NCBI RefSeq assembly: GCF_030867145.1
Contig: NC_134433.1
Span: 15,907,896 to 15,971,895 of the forward strand
Reading direction: 5' to 3'
Length of the DNA stretch: 64,000 bases
Source: Opisthocomus hoazin
Lineage: Eukaryota; Chordata; Aves; Opisthocomiformes; Opisthocomidae
Shown here: in pieces, positions 34,401-45,560 of the stretch
How the letters are laid out: each line of letters opens with the position of its first letter
Numbering within the stretch: position 1 is the first letter of the stretch
Notes under the pieces: model-generated
What the model was told of the DNA's origin: nothing
Databases searched by the model: none
The model's input: only the letters and a program-made list of their open reading frames with translations
Made by a program: the position numbers and the translations under genes

Positions 34401-34679
34401 CAGCGTCCACCCCCCGTCCAGCGCCGCAGTTATGGGGACGGGCGGTGGGGAGCGGCACGGCCCCGTGGCCAGCAGCTGTCTGTCTGTCCCCTCGCCAGGG
34501 TGGCCGTGGGCAGCCTTGGGTCCCGTCAGCCAAATTAATGAGCTGCTTTTTGCTCGTTGGGGTGGGAGCAGGGACTGGTGCGTTGTCTGCACACGGGCGC
34601 AGCAGCCGGGACGGGCGGCTGTGCTGATGTAAAGCCCGTAATTATTAAATATTTCCCTGTGAAATGTGTCAAGTTGAGT

Positions 34680-34921
34680 CAAATGGCCTCAAGTTGCGCC
34701 AGGGGAGGTTCAGATTGGATATTTGGAAAAATTTCTTTACTGGGGGAGTGGTCAGGCACTGGACCAGGCTGCCCAGGGCAGCAGTGGAGTCCCCATCCCT
34801 GGAGGGGTTTAGAAATGTGCAGACATGGCGCACCGGGACGTGGTTTAGCAGGCATGGCGGGGATGGGGTGACGGTTGGACTTGATGACCTTAGAGGTCTT
34901 TTCCAACCTTCGTGATTCTCC
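34680..34921 (+). mobile_element. CR1 LINE 3' fragment (older subfamily)
   Basis: Plus-strand CR1 tail. It has the landmark TTGCGCCAGGGGAGGTTCAG, then CTGCCCAGGGCAGCAGTGGA, then GGACTTGATGACCTTAGAGG, and ends in a GTGATTCT motif. This is only the 3'UTR/terminal part of the element. It is more diverged and of a different subfamily from the copies at 24,320 and 56,354. It sits in an MSI2 intron, antisense to the gene. Confidence 0.9.
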
Positions 34922-35042
34922 AAGTCTGGACTGCAGAAGGTGCCAGACGAGCGCTTCCAGCCACGCCGGTACTGGAGCAGCATCGGCAGCTCCCGCGGGC
35001 TGGGCACAGCTCCAGCAGGCTACGGCAGCAAGGCGCTACGCT

Positions 35043-35132
35043 TGCCATCAGGTCATAATTAACCAAAATGCTTGCCATCAGGTCGTAATTAACCAAAATG
35101 CTTGCCATCAGGTCGTAATTAACCAAAACACC
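35043..35132. repeat. 30-bp tandem repeat, three copies
   Basis: Unit GCTTGCCATCAGGTCGTAAT plus TAACCAAAAT, three near-identical copies (one base change in the first), followed by a short partial. It lies about 95 bp downstream of the MSI2 donor at 35,225. Confidence 0.9.
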
Positions 35133-35225
35133 AACAGACCACCCCCTCAACGTCATTAAACACCCTCCCCTCCCCACCCCTGCCCGGGAAGCGCGGGCGG
35201 CGGCCGCGGCGCATGCGGTACTTAC

Positions 35226-35434
35226 GGCGATCCCGTGGCCGAAGCCGGAGCCCGGCTGCGGGCTGGCGGCGCTTATGTAGTTACCGACGCCGGAGTCCTG
35301 GCTGGCCGTGCCGTAGAGGTCCGCGACGGGCCCTGGGCTGTTGGCCCCGGGGAAGCCTCCGGGTCGGGCTGGGTTGGAGCCTGCCGGGGAAGCGGGTGCG
35401 CCAAAATTCGGTTGAGCACTGTAGCTATTCAAGA
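35226..35434 (-). CDS. MSI2: MSI2 coding exon with two alternative 3' splice sites (209 or 155 nt)
   Basis: The donor is GCC|GTAAGT after 35,226. The distal acceptor (CACACCAG|TCTTG, exon from 35,434) gives [19 protein letters not shown] followed by SNPARPGG. The proximal acceptor (CCCGGCAG|GCTCC, exon from 35,380) omits exactly 54 nt (18 residues) and joins ARGSG directly to SNPARPGG. Both keep frame from the upstream phase-1 exon. The difference equals the 18 residues between the 328- and 346-residue Musashi-2 isoforms as I remember them from human and mouse. The exon encodes [20 protein letters not shown] through [20 protein letters not shown] and IA, ending in phase 0. The residue after LYG is Thr here; I recall Pro in the human protein. 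This is disordered C-terminal tail. Confidence 0.95.
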
Positions 35435-36430
35435 CTGGTGTGCAGAGAATAAAGCTGGGTATGAGGCCAGACGCCGGGCATGCACCGTTATTACAAAGCC
35501 AAACACCAGAATAAACAGCCTAGGCCCAACTTCTAACACTTAACCAAGGCCATGCGATAGGAGAGCAAGTACTGGATAAGAGTCAGCCCGTACTACTACG
35601 AAGCTTAGAGCTCCAAAAATATATATATGGAGATATATGAAAAAAAAAGAACAGTCATTCAACACACTACTGCAACCAGAGACTGGAGGTGCTCATTTTC
35701 ACCAAATTATCACAAAATATAATAGATATTTTTCAACATCTGACTTGATGCTCATGCAGTAGTAACAAGTTCTCTAGGTCTGGGCACGCCGAGACAGCAT
35801 TCACATCCCATGCAAACTACAAAGGAACTAGTTTGAGACTACACATTGTGGTAATATTGATATTAAAATGTTGACAGCAAGTAACTTCAATCGCGTCTAG
35901 GAAAATCGTTTTTGGATCCATTCAATACTTTTGAAAAAAAACCCGCCCTTTTAAATCAGTGAGCTGTAGAAATAGTTCAACAGTTGTTGTATTTTCTTTT
36001 TCCTTAAATGGTATGGAATGGAACAGTTTGGAATTTTTTTTTTTTTTTAATATGACCAAGGAGAGTGTTAGTTTATTTAATTTTCTTTCCTTTTGATTTG
36101 GAGAGCGAAGATCTACCTTCGTCTCCAAAACCATGCTTGGGACATCAACCAAAACTAAACAAATAAATAAAGATCAAAAGCAAAAAAGAATTCCAGAGGG
36201 TGTATGACAACTCACCTCCTAATGTGGAAGTAAATGAAAATTTTATTTTTTTCCTCCCTTTACATTTTTTTTTTTTGAGACAGAAAAACAATGTAAATAA
36301 GAATGAGACTAAAGAATAAATTTAGATATTAAAGCATGTTAGATGGTCAGGCTTCTGGCATTTCTCACATTGCTCTTGGATGTAAAATTTATGAGTAAGA
36401 GGTTTCAATGGGAAAGAAAAGTTAGCGGAC
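35435..36430 (-). other. AT-rich intron flank upstream of the alternative MSI2 acceptors
   Basis: About 1 kb, AT-rich and free of recognised repeats apart from T15 at 36,034-36,048. The sense strand contains UGCAUG at 35,484-35,479, 35,758-35,753 and 35,814-35,809 and a GCAUG at 35,555-35,551. Long AT-rich flanks of this kind are typical beside regulated exons. Confidence 0.5.
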
Positions 36431-39400
36431 TGGGAGGAGCTGGATGGAAATGGCTTGCGGGAAGCTGGAGCTACACCTGCGTGGCACTCGCGAGGTCCTT
36501 CGGGAGCACACGGAGCCCGGCCACCCGCGCCGACTACCGTCCCACCGCGTCCCCGCCGCGCCGAGACGCGCCCTGCAAACCGCTCCCGGCTGCCCGTCGG
36601 CCCCCCGCTCCCCCGGGCTGAGCACGCTGCTGCACGGACGCCCGGGCCAACGCACCCACACCGCTGCGCCCGATCCCACCACCTCCGCAGCCGAGGCTGC
36701 GCCCCGACTCCCGCAGCCTTTTCCTCTGGCCGCAGCTTCCCGCGTGTCTCCGTTAGGCACTAAAAAGGGGTTATAAAGTTTGACAGCCTGCAGCAACCCC
36801 GGCCGCACTGAGCTTCACTGGGGACGGACACCAGCCCGGGAGAACGCCCGAGAGGAGGCTGCGGTGGGCTCAGCCTCTCCTGCCCCGGCTCCTTCCCGCT
36901 GCACCGCCTGCCCAAGAGGTCCCCATTTATCAAATGAATTCATTTAACTGCTCAAAAAAAGTCAACGCGGCAGCTGTCGGCTCTGCAATGACAGGAAAGT
37001 AAATTTCACAAAATAAATGATTTAATGCAGCTCTGAACTGGTAGAAGGGGAAAGTAAGTAGGATATCTAAGCTAGCAAGTTAAAAGAAATAAGGCATGAG
37101 CGAGTAAACAGATTTTGGAATTCACTGGCAAACAAAGCACCTTTTTCTATTATTAAAGATTAAATGTCAAGATAACATTTGGCCTTCTCACGCATGAAGA
37201 AAAATACCCAGCTGAGGTGTTCAAAAGCCTTTATTACTATAAGCTAGCACTTTTCTTCCCTTTTCTTCCTCCTGGTTCAATCAAACGGACGCGAGTTTCA
37301 CTGCCAGGTCCCACAGCCAGCCCAGCTGGCCGCAGGCAGGAGTGGGGCAGAGGGACACGGCAAGGCGAGGGGACCCGTCAGCGTCCCCCTCCTGCAAGCC
37401 CCGTGGCAGCGCCAGCAGAGCCCAGCGCACCGGCACCGCCTCGCGCCTCGGCCCCGGCCAACTGCCCACGCCATGCCCAGAGCCGCCGGTCACCGCGCCC
37501 GGCGCGGGGAGGAGCGACGCACGCGAGGCGGTGACGAGCCGCGGGGATGCCGTGGCGGGCAGGACGGACAGACACACACCGCGGCAGCCGGAGGTTGGTC
37601 GGCATCATTAACCCACGACCACAGAACCGCGTGCGAGGGACAAGGGGACACGCGTGGCCGCGTCCTGGAGCCTCGCAAAGAGAACGGCAAATGGAGACTG
37701 AGGAGCCACGGCGAGACACCCTGTCCCCCCAGACATCCCACCCCGGCCACTGCCACGTCGCCAAGAAGACTGGGAGCGCCGGCTCCCATGCATGCAGAAA
37801 GAGCTGGCAGCTGGTTATTCCAGTGTCCTGACTGCGGGTATGTAACGTGAGAAAAAGGTAAGCTCACGGCAGCGGGCACGCCAGACGCCGCTCCGTCACC
37901 CGGGACGTGCCACGGGGAGGCTGGGGATGCCCCGGCACCGCTCCACGCCGCCTGCTGAACGGCACGGAAAGGGCTGGCAGCTTTTACAGAGCCGACACTT
38001 TGCTCTGGACCCAATAAATGAAATGGAAAAGCTCTCCTAATTACTAGGCGGCTACGCACGCCGCAGAAAGCTGTATTTTAGCGACTCACTCAGCCGTGGC
38101 GAGTTGCTGAGTACTTGTCTTCCTACAAGAGCTGCCCACGAGCTCGCCGGGAGCCAGAGACCATTTTAACATCGCTTTGAAACAACAGCAAAGGGACCTT
38201 GAACAACCTTCCCAACACACAAAACGTGATGCGTTCTGGTAAGAAACACCTGGAAACAAATTTGTTTTACACAAACCTGTAATAATCTGAGACTAGAAAG
38301 AAGAAGGAAAAAAATCCCCAAAATAAAGGCTCTTTGGAGATGTGTATCTTTCTGACAAAGTTCTCGATGTCATCTCTGCCACCGGAGGAGGCAGAAGCTG
38401 TCCAAGAGCCACGGGAACGCTCCAGGAATGCTGCAGGGATCACCGAGTGCTGAGATCAGTGCCTTGCAGGCTGGAAGGAATTTCCACCGGCCACCGACAT
38501 CCCGCAGTCAGAACGGGAAATAATTACGGGCAGAAGTTCAGAAGCACGTTGCTGAAAAACTCCGGGGATGGCACTGTCCCGGGAGAGGGGAGGCAACCGC
38601 TGGCCATGCCGTGAGGCCACCCAGCAGAGACCAGGAGCAAAGCCCGACCTGCTGCCTGGTCCCAGCAGAGGTACTGGCCGAGCCGACCCACCATCTCCCG
38701 GCTCTGCTCTGCCAGGAGGACCTGGCTGACCGAGTCAGCATTGCCTGGGGGTTGGCAGGGCCATCTCCTCCCATTCCGAGGACTGCCAGCACTCAGTGCC
38801 CGTTTCCAGCATGCTCCAAAAGGTTCAGGTCCAATTTACAAACCAGCTGCGCAGGAGACTATCCTGTACCGGACCTTCCCACAGCTCTGAGACTGCGGCT
38901 AAGTGCCTCCAACTCCAGGGGTTCCTCTGCATACAATTTACAATCCCAAGGGTCACCGGGAAGCCCTGTGATAGTTCAAGGTCAGAAGAGATACGGAAAA
39001 GAGGAGATGTGTCTGTAAGTCACAACCACGCAACGTTCATCTTCTGCAGCCCCCACTGTCCCCCACCCTCTGGGTTACAGGAGCTCCTTCCTGCGCCTGT
39101 GGAGATGAGGAGGCAGCAGCCGAGGTGGGGCAGTGATGGGAACAAGGAATTTAATGCAGTGCTTGCTTCACTTTCAATTTGCTCAGTTTTTTTTTTATGG
39201 AAGAGGCTCCCAGCCCGTGAAATTTGCTCAGTAAGCGAACGTTTTCCTGCTGGCTGGAGAGACAGGCGCTGGGGAGCCTCGCGGTCTACGCTGCCCCGCA
39301 CCATGGTGGCTTGGGGAGCCCTGAAAAGCAACGAGGGAAAGCGAGACGGGGCAGGAGACGCTGAAGCAAATGTGGGTTCATAAAGCAGTCCTGGAAAAGG

Positions 39401-42400
39401 GTCGCTTTTAATGCAAAGTGTTGGCGATGGTGGAGCGGGGAGCTGCTGCTCGCGGCTGACACGGCGAGAGCCGGACCTTGTCCGAAGGGATGGCTGGCAG
39501 AGCCCTGGTACGCATCGGCGCTGTCTCCATCCTCCAGAGGCGATGGGAAGAGACAGGGAAATGCCACTGCTGACAAGGCTGGAAATGGATAGAAGGACCT
39601 CACACTCGGTGCCTTGCCACAAACCTCTGCCAGCGTGCGGTATTCACAGCCGCCAGGTTTTGCTACGGGAAAACCAGGGTTTGCTGCGCTTCCCTGCTGC
39701 AGCACGCGCCCGCCGCGGGGTCCCGTCTCGGGGAGGTGTTTGGTGCAGCCACGCACCTTCACTGCACCCTCTCCTCTGCCCAAGCTGCATCTCCTCAAAG
39801 GAGAAGCTGCTGAAAGGCTTTCTGCTAAAATAAATAGGAATTTGGAGAGAATTTTAAAACACATCCATCAGCTCAAGACAGTGCTCCAGCGAGCAAGGCT
39901 ATTTTATTACTAACTCATCTTGGCGTCCTTTAGCAGAGTCATCTTTATCCACACGGGTGTAAGATGCTTCTCAATGCAACGTCTGGACAAGTGATTTGTG
40001 CCGAGGAGCCGAGAGCCGGAGCCCGAAACGTGCTGGGGAGCGCAGGCTCAGGCCGGGGCAGGAGGCTCGGTGCTGCGGGATGCTCTGCCGGGAGCAGGGA
40101 CGGAGCTGCCGGGAGCTCGCGCATCGGGCGCCCGCTCCTGCGAACCGCCGCGCTAACACCGGCCCTGCCCGCGCATTAATCCGTCTGCAACAAGAAAGGT
40201 CACCACTGGAAGGGAAACTCTCTTCCGATGAACTCTGGAGAGACTTCCGAGTCGGGATTCATTAGGACATCTGCCTTGGCCAACGGCGCATTACACTAAC
40301 GAGGATCCAAACGCCTCGCTGCGGGGGCGGAGAGGGCAGCTGGGTAGAGAGCACAAGTCGGATGCTGAAACCCTACCCAAATAAACTCCATTCAGCCATG
40401 AATGACAAAGGGCAAGAGGGAGGGAACGGGAGAAGAAGTGTAAGGATTCAGATCCTGCTGTCCTGGTGCCGGGCTGATGGCCAGTCCCTTGGCGCCCAGT
40501 AAGTTCGACGTGACGACAAAGCGACACTGTAAGCACCACTACAGTACGTTGTATTTCAAAGGAAATAAAAAATGTGAAATACATACAGAGGTGTGAGATG
40601 GGCACTGCTCAGGGATCGCTGTCCCCCGCAGGCAGCCCACGGGGAGCCTGTGGTGACACCACTTTGTTCTCTCCTACGGCACCAAAACCCAAAGACTTCA
40701 ACACGACTGTGGGGGAGGACTGGCTCCTACGGCGTTCTCTTCACCGTTAACTACTGTGGTTTTGCTTTTTTCTTAACACATAACAAATAAGAGTATTTTA
40801 AAAGTGAAAAAAAAAAAAAAAAGGTGAAGAATGGTGAAAAAGTTGTTAGAGGAACTCGTGGCTGCCTTCCCAGCCACAGTGCACAAAAAACCTCAAATTT
40901 AAAAGAAACCACCACGTGATTTACTGGATTTCCTCCCTGAGAAGAGGCAGGATACTTCAGGATGAAATACAGTGCCCCATTTTCACAGCCAGAAATACAT
41001 TTCGCACCCGAGAGAGCAGCCGAGAGCAGAACGGAGCCACCCCAGCTTCTCCCCCTCGGTGGGCGCCGGCGTCCCCAGCCCGCACCCCGCGGGGACACGG
41101 CTGCGGGCGACGCTGCGACCCACGACTGCAGGCGCTCGCCCCGAAGTGCGCGTCGGTCGGTGCCAAACCACAGCCCCCAGCGACCCGCCTCGGGACACTG
41201 GCCTGCTGCCTGCACCTCCTTCTCCCGTGGCAACAGCCCGGGTGGGCGAGCGGCTGCGCGGTGCCGGCACGGCTGGAGGCAGAGCCCGGCCCCAGGCAGG
41301 CTGCTTCTGCACGGGGACGCTCCCCAGAAAGCAGACCCCGTTATCCAAATGCCACTCGGGGAGCACAGTGATGTGTGTAAAGAAACTTGCTTTTCACCTC
41401 TTGCCTTTCTACACCCGGCGCTGGCCGTCTCCAGCACTTCTTTCCTCCAAGGCCCTCCCCACTGCCGCCTGGCCCCGCGGCAGCTTTCCGTCCAGACACG
41501 CTTCTCGACAACTTGTTGATCCGGCGCTCCGATTGCTGCACGACGCTCTCATCTACCACAAACAGCCACGCACAATTTGGCAGGCATTTCCGCCATCAAT
41601 GTTTATGATAATAACTACACGTGCTTGAAAGCAGCAGGAAACGTTCAATATAACCATCATTAAGACAAAATGCTTTAAATCAAAGCCATTACCCACCACC
41701 AAGGCTCAAGGCTCGCAAGATTAGACTGCTTTTCTCTCTTTATGAAAAATTCATACAACACGCTGCAAACATCATCTTCCAGCTCGAAGGAGTAAATGAT
41801 ATAATAACACTGCACGCTGCTGGCAGCGACGGGAACGGGCAGGGGCTGGGGGGCAGAGGGCGGGGGGCCGCTGGCAGCAGCAAGCCGAGCCGGCACCCCA
41901 GTGCCGCGGGCAGCGGCGAGCGGCTGGTGCTGGTCTGCACACCCTGTGCCCACGACGGGCTCAGCGGAGCTGCAAAGCAGAGCCCCAAGCTGCGATGGGG
42001 AACACTCTGAGGGCATTTCATCCCAGTCTCTCGGGATCTACCGCTGGATTTTAAGCGGGGTTGCATGGATTTTCGCAAAAGGAGCATCACCCATTAGCCA
42101 AGCGTTCCGGCCTCTGACAGCGCGAGCGCCAGCGCTGCGGAGGACGCTGCAGCAAAGCCACGGCGACGGGCGCAGGGAGGGGACGCCACGTCTCCTGCAG
42201 CAGGAGCGCCAACGGCCGCGTTGCAGCCTGCGTGACTACCAGAGCAGCAGTCACAGCGTGACGCTGACACTTTAAACAACCAGCCACGGTACGGACTGCG
42301 GGAAAACTTCAGCACCGCGTGCAAATCTTACATCATTAGTGCTCAGAGCCTTACAAATATCATTAGCTGGCACTGCACCCACGTTACAGATAGCTTGGCC

Positions 42401-43259
42401 AAAGCTAATTCTCTGTGCATCCATGGCTGAAGTTAATGGGAGCTTGTACCTTGCTTTTCAGAGATGCTAACAACCAAGATGTGATTTACCCGAGACTGGA
42501 TGTACAAATTAACGCCAGTCTGAAAGGAGATGTCGGCGCTCCGGGCTCTTGGTTGCCTATTCAGGCTGCAAGCATGCACAGGCACAGCACTGAGAATTAA
42601 ATGCTCACCTTCAGGCTCTTTTTTTCTATACCAGTCACCGCACACAGCTCCAGCCAGAGGCACAGAGACGTTCGTTTCTGATCAGGCAGCGTCACCTCCT
42701 CGGAGCTGCGCGTTTACGGACAGTGTTGTTTCATGGCCGAGGCAGCACGCGGCACACCTCCAATTCAGATCAATGCCCAAACTCAAAAATCTCTCATAAA
42801 TACTAAGCTGGGAGCACACAGCTATTCTGGAGAGTACCAACATACCAAGCACCTCCCAGCTAGCTGAAACAGAGAGTGGGAGAGAAACCAGAACAGCAAC
42901 CAACGCCAGCGTCCCAACCGGAGGTGCCACTCCGTGCGTCTCCGGCAGGGACCCGCAAGGCGCAGCGCTGCGCTCCGGCTCGTCCCGAGCAGACTCGAAA
43001 GGCAAAGACCTCTCTGGGAGCAGCCTGTGGCAGACAGAGCTCCTCTGAACATAGGATGAGCTGGAGATATTTCGCTCGCGACAGCCAGTTCAGTCCTAAC
43101 TCTGGAAAATCAACCCGCGAGCTCCGCGCCTTCCCCGTCGGCCCTGGCACGGCTCTGCAGCGGGCGGGCAGCAGCCATCCCTCCCCTGCAGCTATATTGG
43201 CCCCGCAAGGAAAAAAAATAAAATAAAACAACTGTTGGGCTCATCAGTAAAAGAGGTGG
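36431..43259 (-). other. MSI2 17.9-kb intron, distal part: no exon recognised
   Basis: Alternating GC- and AT-rich sequence. CpG-rich blocks lie at 36,470-36,750, 37,270-37,780, 41,030-41,330 and 41,800-42,260. AT-rich, conserved-looking stretches lie at 36,910-37,240 and 41,560-41,790. A16 is at 40,807-40,822. Open frames here are GC-driven and lack recognisable domains. No CR1 or other mobile element was seen. Confidence 0.5.
40807..40822. repeat. A16 homopolymer
   Basis: Sixteen A on the plus strand within the large MSI2 intron. Confidence 0.9.
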
Positions 43260-43959
43260 TGATGAGGCCAAGCGACACTGGCAGCAGCTATCTGCCGTAA
43301 CAAGGTACTATTTGTACGTTATTTTCTATCTGCAGTCACACTTCAAAAGGTTGCTCTGCCGCCGCGGCCGCTCTGGAAACGGCTTCACACGTGGAAATCT
43401 CGCAGGGCTAACGACAGAACGCAGCGGGTGGTGAGCAGGCTCCTGGCTCAGCAATCACCGCTGGCAGCACGCAGAGCCCGGGGTGGGAGCAGTGCCCGTC
43501 CCTGTCCCCGCTGCCGCCGGCACCCAGCCCCTGCGCGGGCGGCTGCCAGCACCCCCCAGCCCCCTGACCCGCTCCTCGCCGGCAGCCGAGCCGGACACGC
43601 CGGCGTGGTAACGGCACTTGGGATCTTGTGGCAACTGCTCCTCCGCAGTGCAGCACCGGGAGTCCTGCTCCGGCACCAGCGCGGATGCCGAGCGGCGGCA
43701 CGGACCCAATGCGCGACTGCTAAGCTGCCTCGGACGAGCAGGGAGCAAGAGCTGGGCAGTTTCCAGAAGCTTCCACTACAAAGGCAGCTGTGTAGGTGTT
43801 TCACGAGCCCCCCACGGTCCCTCCCGTGCACGCCACGGGCACGCGAGCAGCGCCTGCTTCTGCTGAACGCCGCGGTTACCGCACCCAGAGCAGCAGCCGC
43901 GTCTGGAAGCTGTCGGCGTGCACCAATTTGCAGAAGAAAAGACACAAAATTCCACGTAT

Positions 43960-44400
43960 TCAAGCCCAGCTTTTTGAAGTCCCGCAGTTGCGTAGCAGGA
44001 CAAATAAATGCACTTCCCAGCTCGGCTGTAATTTTTCGCGAAGGATCAATATTTATCACCTAATCGCATTTCCCATCTTGCAGGTTAGCGGTGTCACTCT
44101 CGCGCCGGAGGCCACGCCAGGCTCCGCCTGCAGAAGCTGCAGTCAGCGAGCCGGCTCTTGTCACTGCCATACAAAAGGATTTCCTCTCCAGCGGCTCATC
44201 TTTAATCATTATAAAAGCACAGAAGTTTAATCCATTTTTGATGTAAGCGCTAATAGCTTTGTGTCCTTGAAGTTCAAAGTGGTCTTCGTGCATGTCGCTA
44301 ATTAGCCGAGCAAGCAGCCATTCAGCTCCCTCTCATGTTTCTAATTAGATCCTTAACAACAAACAAATGTCGACCTTACAAAGGCTCTGCTACGTTTCCC
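43960..44400. promoter_or_regulatory. Candidate intronic regulatory element (AT-rich island)
   Basis: AT-rich and repeat-free, with several homeodomain-type CTAATTA/TAAT cores (for example near 44,299 and 44,341) and a TTCAAAG (TCF/LEF-type) motif near 44,273, between GC-rich neighbours. This is inferred from composition and motifs; conservation was not tested. Confidence 0.3.
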
Positions 44401-45169
44401 TCCATTAGTTAAACAGTTTGGGAGGGACGCGGTCCCCACGCGCCCGCATCCCCCCCAGCACAGCCCTCGAGGCTTCGGGCTGGGGGCACCCGGGTGCCGC
44501 CCGCAGGAGAGGTCCCACCGCGCTGACGGCGTCCTCAGGGGTGCTGAGACCCGGGGCTGCGGGGAGGGGGTGACCACCCCACGGCCCCCCGTGCCTACCG
44601 GGCCAGCCAGGACAGCTAAATAAACTCCACTGCCAGAGGTAAATCAACTCTGTCCCGTTAGCCATCTTCCTAACAGTTTTCTCTGTCAATTCAACTGGTT
44701 TTACAGTTAATTTAAAAAATTTAAAATCCGGTGTGCTTTCACGTTCACACACTTCCCACCAAATGCCGGGGGCTGCTTGCTTCCGCTCTTTTCTGAGGCT
44801 CCATGTCTGTAACGCGGCGCGCCGGAGCCGCTTCGGCAGCACCGCCCTCGCACTTCCACGCGCTCGGGTTTTCGGGCAAGCGCTTTGCTCAAGCCCTGGC
44901 TCCGCGGTGGAGCAGCCCCGGAGAGGGCACCGGCACGGCCCCGCACCCTCCCTCGGGGGGTAACGGGGAGCCCTCTGCACCAGGGAGATCTCTGCGTCGG
45001 GGAGCCGCTGCCTCTCGCCCACCCCTCGGGGGGCTGCGGCTGCTCGCTGTCTCGCGGGACCCGACCCCGGCGCTGTACCTGCCGCCTGGGTCTCCGCATG
45101 ATGCTTTAACACTTATTACCACCCATCCAGCTGGCAAATGTGGGGCAAAGCTCGCGGCGCTGTGCGAAC

Positions 45170-45560
45170 GCAGGCCTCTCTCTAATAATTTTTCTATTTA
45201 AAATGACGGAAGAGCTGAGCCAGGCGACGCCGTCGCTGTCACCTCGCGCCGGGTAACGCGAAAGCTGTTGCTACTCTTACCACGGGCAACCACATCTGCA
45301 TTAATTGTTTACCACAGCCCGGACAGGTCTTTTATTAATATTAATGAGTAACAGGGAACAAAAGGCCCCTTTATTTTTAGCCTACTCTAATTGCGTAGTA
45401 ATTACTCATCTACAAAACAAATGAGCCGAACTCCATCGCCATAGCAACAGAAACTCCGGCCTCCCACTGTACCACATTAACTGGCTATCGCTCCGGTTAA
45501 TTTTAAATTGAAGCCTTTTGTGCAATAACAGACAATAAGGGAGGAAAATGAAAGCAAACC
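45170..45560. promoter_or_regulatory. Candidate intronic regulatory element with an RFX X-box-like site
   Basis: AT-rich island containing TAATTA-type cores, an ACAATAA (SOX-type) motif near 45,532 and ATCGCCATAGCAAC at 45,435-45,448. The last matches the RFX X-box consensus at all but the first base. The contrast with GC-rich flanks suggests a constrained element; no conservation data are available. Confidence 0.3.

Larger units (their letters stand above)
33244..35225 (-). other. MSI2 intron between the 35,226 exon and the stop exon (1,982 bp)
   Basis: GTAAGT...TTTTAG intron. It contains a CR1 tail (34,680-34,921), a three-copy 30-bp repeat (35,043-35,132), a CpG-containing insert-like segment (33,780-34,400) and a GC-rich part near 34,380-34,620. 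No further exon is recognised. Confidence 0.75.
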
